From Apus apus (Eukaryota > Chordata > Aves > Apodiformes > Apodidae), in NCBI RefSeq assembly GCF_020740795.1, contig NC_067283.1, positions 80,511,184-80,575,183 of the forward strand: a DNA stretch of 64,000 nt, written 5' to 3'. A program made the position numbers and the translations under genes. Shown here piece by piece: positions 12,812-26,386 of this stretch. Numbering within the stretch: position 1 is the stretch's first letter; the number at the start of each line of letters is the position of its first letter. The notes under the pieces were generated by a model. That model saw only the letters and a program-made list of their open reading frames with translations. It did no database searches and was not told where the DNA came from.

Positions 12812-15800
12812 CTACAGGGAAAAAGACAATCCTACACTGAAATTCAACGAGTCTCATTTTCTCCTTGCAAGTCCTATTTAAACAAAATCTCTTAAGAACT
12901 TCAGTATCTTGGCCTGTACAATGCAACAAAAGGTTAATTTGTCCCAATTAAAATCACTATTCTGACTCAACTATAAGGCAAAGTTTAAAACAAATTAAAA
13001 CAGCAGGATATAAGAGAGACTCTTCCCTCTGCATCAAACATCTTCAACCAGAAACCTGAAGATTTCCCTATTAGAATAGCAGCATGAACAATAAAGCACT
13101 GATGTGAAGAGCTCCAGCAATTCATTCAAAGCCTGAGTTGAAGAAGGTATTTTTCTAAGGGAACTCAGCAAATAAACTAAGCCAATAACTCATTAGCATC
13201 CTCAAACTAGCTAGAAGTGTGATAAAAAGTTACCTTATCATAAATAATAAATGAGTCCTGGCTAGCTTCGTCTCACAGTGCTCTGTCATTCTAGTATTTA
13301 TGCTGGTAATTCAAGAACTTTATCAGGTGAAGCCTTCTCAAAAGTCCAAAACAAGTTTTCTCACACTGACAAATCTTTAGTGTCACTCAAATGAGGAAGA
13401 TTACTAGTCAATCTAAGGCATCTCTAAGTAGCCATATCATCTACATCAGGAAGACTACACACCTGCTTTCTACATGCCTTTTAAATCAAGAAGTGAGTTC
13501 CTTTCCCTCCTTCTAGGATCCATTACCCTTTACAAGAAGGAAAGCTAAAAACAAACTGTTTACTCCTTTGCTAGCAGTTTTTCTGCCATGTTACAGTTTC
13601 AACCGTCAGATTAGAAAAGGTGATTCCCTAACTGTTACGGACCCAGTGCAAGTGATTTCCCACACACTAGCACTGCACTGAAGTTTCTAAACTACTACCA
13701 GTTCAGGCACATTCTTATTCCAAATTATGCCTTCCTAGCTATTAAAGTGCTCAGTTGGTTTCCAGGTTTAACTATACAATGGATAACAAAACAGGAGATG
13801 CCATCTGCAGCTAGAGCACTAACAGCTGATCCTGGACTGTGCTTATCACTGACAAAAGGATCTCAGATGGAAAACTCTTATCATAGCTAAGAAATGCATC
13901 GCTTCCCCTTCCCCCCAATGCCTAAGTTACATTTTATTGTCTAAAGGAATTTAGTAGACTTGTTGCTGCTGAATACTGCCTTCTCTTTGGATTTAGGAAA
14001 GCATTTCATGCAGTTCTAACATGCTGTTTGCCAGTAACTCAGACCTGATTTATTCCTAAATGCCTTCATCTAGCATGCAACCCAAGGTTCTATGTGACAA
14101 CACCTCCATGACAAGCCATATGCCTCAACTGTACTCAGCCAGTAAAATTCAGTATTTTTTCCAAGTGGCTCTGGATCTGCACTGAATCTTCACATCCAAA
14201 TCCTAGTAATTTTAACATACAAAACTTGGGATTTAAATTTCTTTCCACCAACTTAACTAGTAAGTACCTCCCAGCTTTTGTCTCCCAGAGTACATGCAGT
14301 TTCTACCTATGGAATGCTTTCCAGCTTGTCACTTGGTCAGAGCTCTCTAGGACACCTTCATACGCTTTGGTAACAGCAAACAATCTCAAAGGCAAAGGAA
14401 GAAAGCCTCCTTATTTACCCTCACACTAACAGTTTTTGTGCCAACCAGCAGTTACAAAATAAGAGTAATTCATATCACTGTATATGAGTTACTGAGGATT
14501 ACACATGAACCATGTCACAGATAAGAGAACCAGCTCTGAAACAGCATGGTCAAGCTCTGGTCCAGAATGGATGAAACATATGCATCATCAAGCAGATGGT
14601 GCTCGGTTATTTCAAGGGTCAGCTTACATCCAGAAATACCAGCCTCAAGTTATGAAACACAGCAGACTCCATTCAAAGCCAAACTTTGGTCTGAACCCTG
14701 TGCTCATAGACTAAGCACCTTATGTGAAGACACCACCTTCATGGAAACAAACTATGTTGTGAAGTACAGACTCAAGTTCAACCTTTTTGGATATTGAGCC
14801 ATTTCAAAGAGCCCAAATACCTCCTAAGCCTGTGGTTGCTGAGAAATTTTATAAAACAGAGCAAATAAAATTCTGTTAGATTCAAAATGGCCTCTGTGTT
14901 GTGTAAGCATCATACTAACGCCACCCAAATGCTATTTTCCATAGCCTTGCCAAGCTTTCCAGAGAGTCCCCGTGGCATATAGTTTTGTCACAAGATAAGA
15001 TCAGATCACTACCAGGGGAAGATAAAGTTGAAAGAATCATGGATAACACATACTGAATATCATTAATCAACTGGCTACCTAATGTCATTTGATTCTACAT
15101 GCATTTGCTTGTCTGAAGCAATAAAGCAACTGAAGGTACTTTGAGTTAATCATGTACTTCAATACACAAACCACATACTTCTCCTATCTTCCCGTGCAAA
15201 GTATTCCACTCTCAGCATATTTTACTCCGGTGTGTTTTCTATCAGAGAACTTGGGTGCACCACCAGTAGCCTGTCTGTACAGCAGTGCATGTAGTACATG
15301 CTTAACAATCTACAAGATAATAACCCTCCTACAAAATCCTCTTGAAACACACTATGGACTGCTTCTGAGTGCAACTTATCACAAATGCTGTCAAGTGAAT
15401 CATGAGTAAGTTTACTAAAGGGAGCTCTACCAGCTGCCAGCCAATAATCTTCAAGCTTCTGTTGACACAATCAAAAGCAACAGAATTGAGGGGTGGCCAA
15501 AACACTGTTTCATGACAAGAGATGGGGAAACTATACCCTTTAAACCAAAATGCTAGCTACTTGGCTACAAATAAAAATAATAAAGCTCCTCACTGACAAC
15601 CAGTTCTCCTGGACATAAAGAACTACCCACTTCCTTTGCTCTGTTAATTTTAACACCTAGATACTGACTGTCAAATTAAGTAAATTCCTTCAATGAAAAA
15701 TGAGTCATTTGCATCTTCAACGTACAATCCTGATGCCTGTGCACCTTCTGTTGCATCAGTGGGAGCCTTACTAACAGCTCCAAAAGCCACTACCAGTTCC

Positions 15801-18511
15801 AACTTGAATGAGTTGATACTTTATCCAAGGCATTATATGCTCTGTTATCAATAGCAAAATTGCTCCAAAAAACTTCCTTAGCAAGACTCACTTCCCCTGT
15901 ATGAAGCAAAACCATGCAGCCTTTTTAATCAAGCATTAGACATTTCTGAAGAAGGAAAAGGAAAAAAGCACATGACTTAGATGAAATTGTACTCACAAAG
16001 CTAAATTATGGCCTTTGCTTTTTGGTTGAGAATTTGTTCTAACATCCTCTTGTCAGGTCTACACTTTCATTCCTCCATATGGCAAACAGATAATTATCTA
16101 TGCTTAAATTCCCCTCCCTTCATTTTATATTTACCCAAAGAGTCAAGGAAGAGCTCATTAAACTGTAAAAACTCATCATTAATTCAATAAAATTTTAATC
16201 AAACTATCAGAAACACTTAAAAGCCTGGAAGGCTCCATTTCTTCCTTAATTCCTGACAATCGGAAGCCATCTCTCCACTGTTTTATGCTTGGCCAAAACT
16301 CCTCCCTCCCTCCCAGTGCTGGACATGTCTGCATATGAAGGCAATCTCTGAAATAGTAACATTAACATGAGGTACTTCCACAAGTGTCTGATCAACCAGC
16401 AGGTCACCTGTGTACACATACAAAGTATTGCTCTGCTCTAGCACAATTTCAAAATTAGATTTTAAATCCTGAGGAAACAGGATAGGTGCTTTGAACTGAC
16501 ACAACTTCTTCAAGGTTTTCCTGTTCGATCTGCCACAAAGCTGCACGTTTAAGCTACAGCTTGAAAATTCACGCAAATTGGATGCTAGGGACATAAAACA
16601 CATACACCTTATACCCATGACTTGCAATAAATCCATTCACGTGTACATCTAAATTTCTCTTTCAAGATTTAACTCCTTTCCCCTCCCCATATACTTGCTA
16701 GGTCAACAACATTTGACCTGTAGCCTTCTGAAACACTGAGCAGTTCCTATGTTTTCTAGAAATCACAGGACTCTGAAGTGGAAAAAATTACCACCAAGCA
16801 TTGATCCCATGCTGGTAATATCTCAAGATAAAGAACACCACCATGGGAATGCCTAACTAAACACTGGTGCTCCCCTCAAGTGATATATGATGGAAGAGGC
16901 TTGGAAAAAGTGTATAATTTGGGATGTACTGCTTCAAGATTTCATTTTATCTGAGCCACAGAGTTACCAAAGAGAAGTACCAGCTACCAAAATACCCCTA
17001 TAAGCACTAGTAACTATTCTCTTTGAAGCATCTCAATCTGCTTTCTGTAGCCCATAAAAAGCCTGGTGGTTGTCCCAGTTCAACTTGAGAAATCTGGTAA
17101 CTGACATACCCAGCACTTCCATTTCGTCAGAGGCCATGACTGAACAATTCAGAGGAATAATTAATGAACTGCAGTAACACCAATTTATGTTTTTAAGGTA
17201 CACTTCTTCTCAAACATCTTATTCTCTGGCTGTGAGTTATCAAAGACTGCTACTTATTTCTACTTATTTCCTTCACCTTCCAACAGCTGTCCAAAAAGCT
17301 ACCAATGTTTGGCAAGTCTCACATCATGAAGCCCAAATAGTCAAGATTGAGAAAGATAATTTTTTTATTATTTCTTTTTTTAAAGTGCTCATCAAAATAT
17401 GCCTCCATTTTACCTGTAAAAATCCCACATACTAATTCCTAATGGCAATAAAAATCCTTCTGATGTGTTTCTTATTCATTGCTCACAGACCATCTGCAGC
17501 TCTCACGTAAAACTTCGACTCCTCTTCCTTAACGTCATCTGGAGCTGCTCAAACCAACATTTAACACACTAAAAATCTTAAGCAGTAATCACTGACCTTG
17601 TTTTCAATTTTCTGTTACTTCAACATACTAACTGCAGTGACCCTTGTTCCTGCTCGCACATTCAGATTACCTTAAAAAAAAACAACTAACAAAAAAACCA
17701 CACAGCACACAATAGATGGGGGAAGGGGGGATGGGAAAAAAAAAGAAGGCCCAAACAAACCAACCCAAACCACACCACAAAACAAAAGCTCCACTATAAT
17801 CAGGTGTTCTACAGTCCTGCTCTTTAAACAGTGTTTTCCCATGGCAGGACAGAAAAGTATATAGTACAGAATGACACAAAGCTCCAAATTTAGTCATAAG
17901 AATACAACTCTAGCTATTTTAGTTGTGAAATCAGAGTTGTTCACCGATCCTTTTTTTTTTTTCTTCTACATTACTTTCAACCAGCAAGAATTTAAGCCAA
18001 CATTCACTACAAGGAAAACTATCTGTACTCTGTCAGTTCCTTTCTGTTTCTATCAATACCTATTTGCATTTTCTTATATGTAGATACAATCATACCAACA
18101 TTATTATATAGTTACTTTTATTCCACTGTTCTTTCACAGAAAGCTTAATTCTTCAATGCAGTTACATAGCAATCCTGCTTTGAACCATTTCCCAGACCCA
18201 CATAAACCTTTTTCCTAGCTTTTCTAGAGCATCTCTGGTTACTTCTTACTTCTTTACACACATGTAGTTCACACACTTTCTACAAGTCTAATTTGTGTGA
18301 AACATTTTTTATTAAGATCTGGTCTCCTCTTATTTCCCTGTTTAGGAATGTTGACACTTGTTGACACATGCATTCTAAGAACTACTTAAAGCTGAATAAA
18401 GTAACCTAATTTAAAAGCAAGAAATACTCTAGCCAGACTCTATTAATGGTACTGCTTCATAGTTTTACCAAAAAACTCTTTCCAATACTTTACTTTGCTA
18501 CAATTAGAAGC
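12812..18511. other. AT-rich non-coding DNA
   Basis: No transposon or exon was recognised. The longest frame is a 117-codon minus-strand frame at 16,283-16,636, which lacks known motifs and flanking splice signals of note. A purine-rich low-complexity patch with runs of A and G lies at about 17,671-17,790 and explains the Phe- and Gly-rich minus-strand frames there. Confidence 0.5.
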
Positions 18512-18558
18512 TTTTTTTTTTTTTTTTGTAATATTTATAAGGAAATATTTATAAGGAA
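18512..18558. repeat. Poly-T run and tandem 14-mer duplication
   Basis: A run of 16 T residues at 18,512-18,527 is followed by two exact copies of a 14-base unit (ATATTTATAAGGAA) at 18,531-18,544 and 18,545-18,558. The tract lies about 100 bases upstream of the 5' truncation point of the next CR1 copy. Confidence 0.9.
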
Positions 18559-18665
18559 AAAATATTTCTTCTCAAAATCCATTTTAAATTCTAAGACATC
18601 TGTGTTAATCAGTACTTGAGCTGGTAATTCACATTGCCAGACAGTTTTAAATTTAAATTCTCCTC

Positions 18666-19218
18666 CCCCTCTATTCTGCATTGGTGAGGCTGCATCTGGA
18701 GTATTGTGTCCAGTTCTGGGCCCCTCAGTTCAAGAAGGACAGGCAACTGCTGGAAAGAGTCCAGCGCAGAGCTACTAAGATGATTAAGGGAGTGGAACAT
18801 CTCCCTTATGAGGAAAGGTTGAGGGAGCTGGGTCTCTTTAGCTTGGAGAAAAGGAGGCTGAGGGGTGACCTCATCAATGTTTACAAATATGTAAGGGGTG
18901 AGGGTCAGGGAGATGGAGTTAGGCTCTTCTCAGTGATGACCAGTGATAGGACAAGGGGTAATGGGATCAAATTGGAGCATAGGAGGTTCAAGGTGAATAT
19001 CCGAAAAAATTTTTTTACTGTAAGAGTGACAGAGCACTGGAACAGGCTGCCCAGGGAGGTTGTGGAGTCTCCTTCACTGGAGACATTCAAAGCCCACCTG
19101 GATGCGTTCCTATGTGATGTACTCTAGGTGACCCTGCTCTGGCAGGGGGGGTTGGACTAGATGATCTTTTGAGGTCCCTTCCAACCCCTAGGATTCTATG
19201 ATTCTATGATTCTATGAC
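18666..19218 (+). mobile_element. CR1 LINE 3' fragment with an open C-terminal frame
   Basis: This is a 5'-truncated sense CR1 copy of about 550 bases. It covers the last 150 or so codons of ORF2 and the short 3' UTR with its 'GGTTGGACTAGATGATCTTT' and 'CCCTTCCAACCCC' blocks. It ends in a tandem ATTCTATG tail (19,193-19,218). The coding part has no stop or frameshift, which makes this the best-preserved copy in the window and points to a relatively recent insertion. The sequence begins abruptly in the segment encoding '[16 protein letters not shown]', the usual pattern for aborted target-primed reverse transcription. Subfamily assignment would need alignment to consensus sequences. Confidence 0.93.
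18681..19127 (+). pseudogene. CR1 ORF2 C-terminal fragment (uninterrupted)
   Basis: This 148-codon frame is the C-terminal domain of the CR1 ORF2 protein, downstream of the reverse-transcriptase palm. The order of conserved blocks is intact: [12 protein letters not shown] near residue 5, [12 protein letters not shown] near 24, [22 protein letters not shown] near 43, TSDRTRGNG near 88, and [23 protein letters not shown] near 118. The stop falls at the usual CR1 position. It contains neither the endonuclease nor the catalytic reverse-transcriptase motifs, so the product, if any, would be inactive. The ATG at its start is an internal Met codon of the original frame, not a genuine start. It is open because the insertion is young; there is no sign that it has been adopted as a gene. 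Confidence 0.9.
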
Positions 19219-22200
19219 TCCATGGAGCTTCTGTTCCCATAACCGAAAGATATACTTATAGCAGCATACAAAAAAATATAATTGCTCAGATGTATTATCT
19301 ATGAGGTTCCCTCTGAACAGTAACCATTCTGACCACTTTCACTTCAATATCAATAGGAAACAAACACGCATTTACCTTACTTGTTTAACAAGTCCAAGTT
19401 GGGCAAACGCCAACCTAAAACATCATAGTACATCGAGGACAGTATTCAATAAATCTCCAAGTTTCTCTTCTACAAGGTTACTACCAATTTTCCTGTTCAG
19501 TTTTAGCACTTCTGCTCACAGGAATCAACTATGAAGGTTGACCCACCATTTAGTACGTATGGCCGTTCCTTTGAGTATTGAACAAAGGCACATACTAAGC
19601 CTCCTCTTTGAATAGGGTTTTTTCAATATTTTGTCAAATTTTCTCTTGTTGACTACAAAATTCATTTAAAAGGCAACATCCCTACTTGAAGGTCAACTTC
19701 TATTCCATTCTTTCACATCCAAAGAAAATCCTGTCCCACAACTTAAGACTCCCCTCAGCAAATCCTCTGTGCACATGCTTAGTTACTACTCTGAGGAAAA
19801 TGAAGTTGCAAATGTAATTTCATCATCATGTCTACAAGCACCTCCAACTCCTCAAACTCATAATTCATCAGCTGTCACATTTCTCAGATTAAAGAAAACA
19901 AACTACACTCCAACACCTACATATGTGCTTCTTTTAATTTCTGCTGCTTAACATCATACATAATTTTCTTTTATCTTAGACGATCCAGATATTGTTAAGC
20001 ACTTTAGTATATTTGCTTTGTTTTCAAGGCTCGTCCCTTCCCTTAAATCAAGTCATGGCTCAAAAATAAAATGTTACACTTGCACTCCATCCACTTGTCA
20101 AAACTTAAAAAATTAACTGCTTTTTACATGCTTTTGATTATTTGAGTCAAGTTTCAAGCCTTACCGCTTCTTCAGTCAGTTTCTGGACACCACAACTCCT
20201 TTCTACTGAACAGCCTGCTCCATCACTTCACAGATACCTTGCCTCTCACTCAGTTGTGCCCCTGCCCTTGCCAAATTTATTTTGTCCTTAAACATTAGGC
20301 TTTGAAGGGAGTCTGAGTCAACTAGGCCTAAGATAAGTAGAAGTATCTTCCTATAGCTTACCATTAGACTCTCTGGAAGACAAATAGATAAATACATATA
20401 TCCATTTGCTACATAACTTCTAAAGTCACTTTCAGAATCTTACATTATATTCAACTTCCCTAGAAGTAAAATCAAAATATGGATTAGTTTTTACAAAAAG
20501 TTGGCACATTTGTTATTTTTTTCAGAGCCATTAGTTTTAAGCACTTCCAAATATGTCTGACAAATACCATGAATGTTAAGTCTGCCAATGGAAAATAAAG
20601 GTAAGGCATTCAAAATCTGCACATTTTTCAGTGATGCAAATAAGCCTTTTTCTATGTCTTCAGTGCACTACCTATTTTCATTAAGTATTTTGAGTCTTCA
20701 CTAAAATTTGTAACTTTGAAACTGTGCCATTTTCTGAAGAACATGATAAACTGTTATTTCTGGTGCACTATTTAACTTTCATTTTCTTTCAAAATTATTT
20801 ACTGTTTCAGGAGGAAAGCACATTGTAGTATTTTCTAAGTGTATCCTGTTCTTCCCCCCAACTTTCAAGTGCATCAAAACAACAGGTAACTCTGTAACAA
20901 TACTACTAATAATTCTTACCTGTTTTTATTTAATCCCAAAGGCACCTGGGGAACAATTCAGGCACAAGCCCTTTTAAACATCTGCCCCTCATACTTGAAC
21001 ATCAAGTCAGGAATGGTTTACTCGTATCATCGCTCTGCTCTTGTCTGTATTAATTTTTTCCTTCAACTTCACAGCACTCATGTTTGACTCAGCTGTAGTA
21101 CTTCCCTCAGCCAAAGCTCATACCATTTTAACTTGCACTTATGCTGTGATATTTTTTACTTTCTTGCCTTAAACTCAGGTGTATTCCAAACACCACAGTG
21201 AAATAGCTGGTACTGAAAACTAACTCTGAAGACTGCCTGGCAGTCAAATCACACAGCAACTATGCACCAGTTAGTGGAAGCACCCAAAAACAGCATTACA
21301 TATTAAATCACTGAGGATTAATCAAGTTTGCAATCCAAAACATTTAGGTGGGTGTGGGTGTCTTTACATAACTTTCTTTTTTTATATGCAGTCTGTCTTA
21401 AAAATGAATCTTTGGAAAGAAATTGAAACACATTTTTTGTATTCAATTTACTAAAGTTCTTAGTTATGGACAGTTTGCTTTTATTTACATGTACATAAGC
21501 TGCTTAGTAGAATACGTAGTTTTAATAGTAACAAACAATTTGTAATGTAGAACATAAAAGCTATCAAATGGTTTCAAAACTTTGTTACAAAACACATTTA
21601 CTTTTTTAGTTTGAGTTTTTAGTAAGTGCACTACTTGTTACAACTACAAAAGGTCTAAGAAACTAGCATTTTTGCTACAACCCCAAGGCCTAGAGCAAAC
21701 TGGGAGAGGGGATTAAGTCACTACCATTAAATGAGAACTTATCCACTCAGCAGTGTTATTTGCGTGCTGGCTACAGCTATGCTACTGCCAGACAGGCTGC
21801 ACTAAGCCACTGTGCAATTAATACAATCAACTATTACATCCACTCCTAACATCCTAAGCAGTAGATCAAGGACAAGTACTAAGGATGTCCTAGTTTTGCA
21901 CATCTGGGAACATGAAAAATGGCAAGTTCATAATTCCAGGACATATGACACGGCTTTTTTTTAAAAGTGTGACAATGCCACTATGAACTTGTTTCAGAAG
22001 ATGAAAACTAATACAAGCATTATAAAATTAGTAACTGTCTTTATAAACCTCATTAAAGCAAAATTAGAATCTATAGACCAAATTTAAAGGGTCTCACACT
22101 ATAAAAGAGAACACTTAGTAACAGATTATAAAAATAACAACACAGAAGCGATGCTCTTTAGTCCTGGCCATGGAGATGCGTGCCATGACACACAGCACAC

Positions 22201-25200
22201 AATACACTTAAGACACCCCCTTTTAATAGACAATGCTTCAAAGACAGTACAGACGTTAAATTCATTAGCATTCAAATTGGCCTATATACATTGCACTTGA
22301 TCAATAACAACCTTTTAGTTACTCAGCTTGATTTCAACTAGAACTACCCAATACATCATTACACGACTGCCTGTTGCCTCTGGAGAGTATAAAACATGTC
22401 AACAAATGAGTAACTTCACTTGGTATTTAAAATCTAATATTTAATTTTTTAAAAGCTGCTTGCATTGTAATGAAGTATAGTTATGGGTAATTAAGAAGTT
22501 CAATTAACAGCTAAAGCCTGACATTATATCAGTGTGCTGTGAAGATAAAGACTTAATCATTGGCTCTGTTACTAAATAATATCCAAAATAACAGTTTATG
22601 TTGAACAACACATATACCAAGTTTTTATTCATCCTTATGCTCTTGAGTTGTTCATAAAACCCCTTCTCTGAGAGGAACATCCTCATCTCCTTGTTTTATT
22701 GAAATCTAAAAAAATTATCACCCTTCTCCCCCAGCAATACTGCAAATTGTCAGGATACCCCTACTTCCCCCCAAAATGAAACCAGATCACTTATGTACAA
22801 CCATGACTCTTACCAGCAATTGATGTCCTGCTTAAAAATACTTTTGTTCTGAAAGATCTGTGAACAACTCTCTCATTTTAAGAATATTAAATCAGAATGC
22901 TTGGTACCATTTGGTCTCTCTGGAAATTTCCCTACCTGAGTTATTTTGAGCTATTTGGCATAACTAATTAGCTAAAAACTTTCTTACAGAAACTTCAGCT
23001 AATGGGATGTGAAATAAAATAAAATAGTTTAGCCTTGCTAATCCAAACCAGCTACAGATCTCATTACAAGCTTGAAGCAAATATTTAACAAAAAACCCCA
23101 GAACTACCGAATAAATTAAAAAGTGTTTTTATAACTGTGCTAATTAATGAGCCCAATCTACTTTAAATTAAGGATATAAGTGTTTTGTAACTATGGTGAA
23201 ATATTCTGTTTGGGTACATACACATTTCCACAAGCACATTAGTAAGTTTTTCTAGGATCCTATTACTAGGAGGAACACGGAAGACCAACCGGTATTAGCA
23301 CCAAATACTTCCTAAGAAAGGCAGCCTCAAAAGAATTAAGTCACAAGCCTAGTAGGAGCTAAATTAGACTATGCCTTAAAAATTCTTATTTACATGACCA
23401 GTAGCTTTCCTGATTTCCACAAAACCAAAGACATGACATTTTCCTTTTTGTATTATGTGAAGCTTAATCAAAAAATATTCCTCTGGAACCAGCACAGTAG
23501 TTAATTCTTTTACAACATTATAATTCGGGAATTCCATATATCCTGTCCACTTAATTTCCTGTGAAAAGCATCACTCCCCCCCACCTCAAAAAAAAAAATA
23601 AATAAATAAATAAAAATTACTACTAGTTTACAAGGATATTTTCTTAATTCGCTTTGTATTGCACCATTGACACAGAATATTACAAAGCTAGTGACATACT
23701 TGGCCAAAAAAAACCAGCAAACTTTGCTATGAATTTTAAGTATCTGCAGCTAATCAAGCAGTGTAATTTTATCACCAAATACAGGTGGAGTAGATAAAAA
23801 AAAATTATTTTTATGAGAACTTGTAAGAGATTTCTTGGCTTCTTCTTTACATATGAAAAATAGTCTAAAGATTATTGAAACTACATTTATTGGTATTTTA
23901 ATTCATTCTTAGGCTTCACAATTAATTTTTTAGGACTAAACTGAATACAGGTTACACGTCCTAGAGAATATAGTATTTTGAGGAGTCTAGACTATATGTG
24001 CCTTTGCTTCTCTATTACAATTTTTTGTATTTTCAGGGCACTTGGACTAAAATTAATCACAAATTACATTTACTGCTATCATTACAGATTACATGATTAG
24101 AAAATTATTAAGTAATTACAATCTGTATTTATCGTTATTTATTGTTGTAAATACCAAGTTCCTCCAGCAATAACCAGTTAATTCAGCTGTTGCAGAAGAA
24201 CTATTAACTGGCTCAGGTGAATGATACACACATTGTAAGACCTAATATTATTATAGGGTTGTTTTATATTAACCCTTGGAAAGAAAACTACGCCATATAA
24301 AGAACTTTAAGTAGAACTTGTGGACAACATCAGCTCTTTGTTTTTCCAACAAAACACATTATAAAGTCTCCTACAACTGGTTCTAGCTACCAGAGTGGCC
24401 AGACGGCCATATGACAATTCCTCTCCAAGCCTCTCATTGCTTTCTTCTGCACAATCCCACATGCATGAAGCACACTTCCAGACATTCACGGCCTCTAGTT
24501 TCATGTGCTTCACCAAAAGCAAATATGTTTCCCCAATGCAAGTTTGGTATTGAAGCTCCAAGGAGTTATCTCAATGGGAGCAAAATAAAATAAAACTGAA
24601 AACTTTGCAAGCTGAAAGTGCACCCTTCATTGGACCAACTACTACTTTCTTCCATGGGCAATAATTCATCAAAGACTACCACATATCTGCATATATTTAC
24701 ATATATAAGTGAAAGCGCTCACAAAAAACTCCATTCAGCCCCAGCAATAAAATTATCTCTTGCAGTACCATGAGTACACACAGTAAGATTTCACAGTATG
24801 TCTTTCTGGAAACTGAGGCCATTCACAACAATTTCAGAATTGAGTACTAGTGTCAGAGCATAAATATCAAGCCCATTTCCAAGAGCCATTTCAATGTCAT
24901 TATTAATGGCACTGCCATACGTATATACCACCAGGCACAAGGGTTTCACCTCACTCTATAACCAAATACAAAGAGGAAATTATGATATTTCTGGTCCAAA
25001 CCAAGTTAGACAACAACAGCTATCTTTGTATGTAACATTTTTTTCTTTTCTTTTTTTCTTTACAATGAACTAACAAGCTTATTTTAAAATGAAAAAAAAA
25101 AAATAATCTTAGAGTCCTTTGCTTCTATATTCACTAACACCACCATCATCTTGATCATAAACTCCACCAACAGATGCAACAGCTTGCATACCCTTAAATG

Positions 25201-25879
25201 ACATATTAAGCAAGGCATTTTATGTTACAGCTATTATGCAAAAGGCATGAGAAGCCACACCATCTCTTCAGACATAAAAACTCATGCTTGAGTTCCAAGA
25301 GTCTCCCAACTTCACTGACTTCAAACTGGAGTTATCTGTGAGAGACAGGATTTGAAAAGACTAGAAAAAAATCACCATACTTTTAGAGATTAAAAACTGA
25401 TTTCAAGATTGTCTTAGACCTGAGGCTTGCTGTCCATTATCAGGCAATCCAAGGTCACAAACACTTCCACATGGTTTAATGATAACTGCCTTATAAATAC
25501 AATGTTTTTATTACACTGGGATGATGTTTAACTCAGTATCTAATGCCCAACCTGTATTTGCTCTGATGTGGTAGTGGCCTCAGCTTAATTTGCAGGTTAA
25601 CTAAGTATTTTGGTCACCATATCTTCTATGATATGCTCAATGCAGGTAAAAACAAAAGCATGCACGCAGGGAGAAAACTATTTAAAAAGCAGATTAAATG
25701 CTCAAAAATTAGTAGCAAAGGAAGAGAGAATTACACTGAAAATACCATAAAACTATGTAAAGTTGCTATTTGCTCAAATTTTCAATACAATCTAGTTTCA
25801 CGTTTTCAAATTAGAGAGAAAAACTAGAGAAAGTTCTAAGAGCAACAGGAATTCTAAAAAAGTGAATTATTCAGCAAAA
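19219..25879. other. AT-rich non-coding DNA
   Basis: No transposon was recognised. Two short minus-strand segments have splice-like ends: 19,376-19,414 (39 bases, weak acceptor, GTAAAT donor) and 20,920-20,945 (26 bases, acceptor ending TTCCCCAG, donor GTAAGA). Neither gives a familiar protein sequence. An AAAT microsatellite is at 23,588-23,617. The region around 20,450-24,300 is strongly AT-rich with short homopolymer runs. Confidence 0.5.
23588..23617. repeat. A-run and (AAAT)n microsatellite
   Basis: A run of about eleven A residues passes into four to five AAAT units on the plus strand. The preceding C-rich stretch (CCCCCCACC) makes the boundary distinct. Confidence 0.85.
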
Positions 25880-26386
25880 AAAAGTGGCTAACCAGAGTAG
25901 GACTCTTCAGCATGGAAAAGATGAGGAACATGAGAAAGGCTTATAAAATTAATAGCTTGGACAGGGCAAATTAATTGTTTGCTAACTCTTCCAACACAAG
26001 AGATGGGGCTGTCAAACAAAACAGAAGGTAGCAGGTTTGAAACAACGTAAGGAGGTGGTCCTTCACACTATGTGTATTTAAAGCTATGTAACTGTCTACC
26101 ACTGAATTCCCAAGATATAAAAGAGTACACAAGCCCAAGGGGACACTGAACAAGTCAGTAAAAAAGCAACACTCTGCAGGCCACTGAAAACACAGAAATA
26201 TCATTTGGCTATAGAAGACCCAGTTGAATGCTGGGAAAAAATACAATGAAGATGTACTACAGAGGATTATCTTATCTTTGTTGGGCCTTTCCTAGGAATC
26301 TGGTTTGGTCATCAGCAGAAGTAGGATAATGGGACAGATGCATATTTGGTTTGACCCATCAGGACAATAGTTTTTCATGTTCTTAT
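25880..26386 (+). mobile_element. Ancient CR1/L3-type LINE 3' end
   Basis: This is a highly diverged sense-oriented LINE relic. Its order of blocks follows the CR1/L3-type 3' end widespread in turtles, crocodilians and, as old copies, birds and mammals. An 'ACTCTTCAGCATGGAAAAG' start is followed by 'GGCTTATAAAAT', an 'AGGTAGCAGGTTTGAAACAA' block at about 26,026-26,045, a 'TCCTTCACAC' block, and a terminal 'ATAATGGGACAGATGCAT...TTTGGTTTGACCCATCAGGACAAT' block ending in 'TTCATGTTCTTA' near 26,386. The TTCTTATGTTCTTA-type end differs from the ATTCTATG tail of the other copies. Many small indels have destroyed the frame. The assignment rests on remembered family structure and should be checked against consensus sequences. 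Confidence 0.68.

Noticed and set aside
16283-16636. 117-codon minus-strand frame as a gene or exon
   Set aside because: No family motif, no clear acceptor-donor pair at its ends, and length within the chance range for this amount of sequence.
20920-20945. 26-base minus-strand segment with AG and GTAAGA ends
   Set aside because: Only one frame is open, it cannot follow the phase-1 end of the first exon directly, and the acceptor is mediocre. A chance pair is likely.
22809-22843. 35-base minus-strand segment with CTTTCAG acceptor and GTAAGA donor
   Set aside because: The frame required by the first exon contains a stop and the segment does not join in phase to the other candidates.
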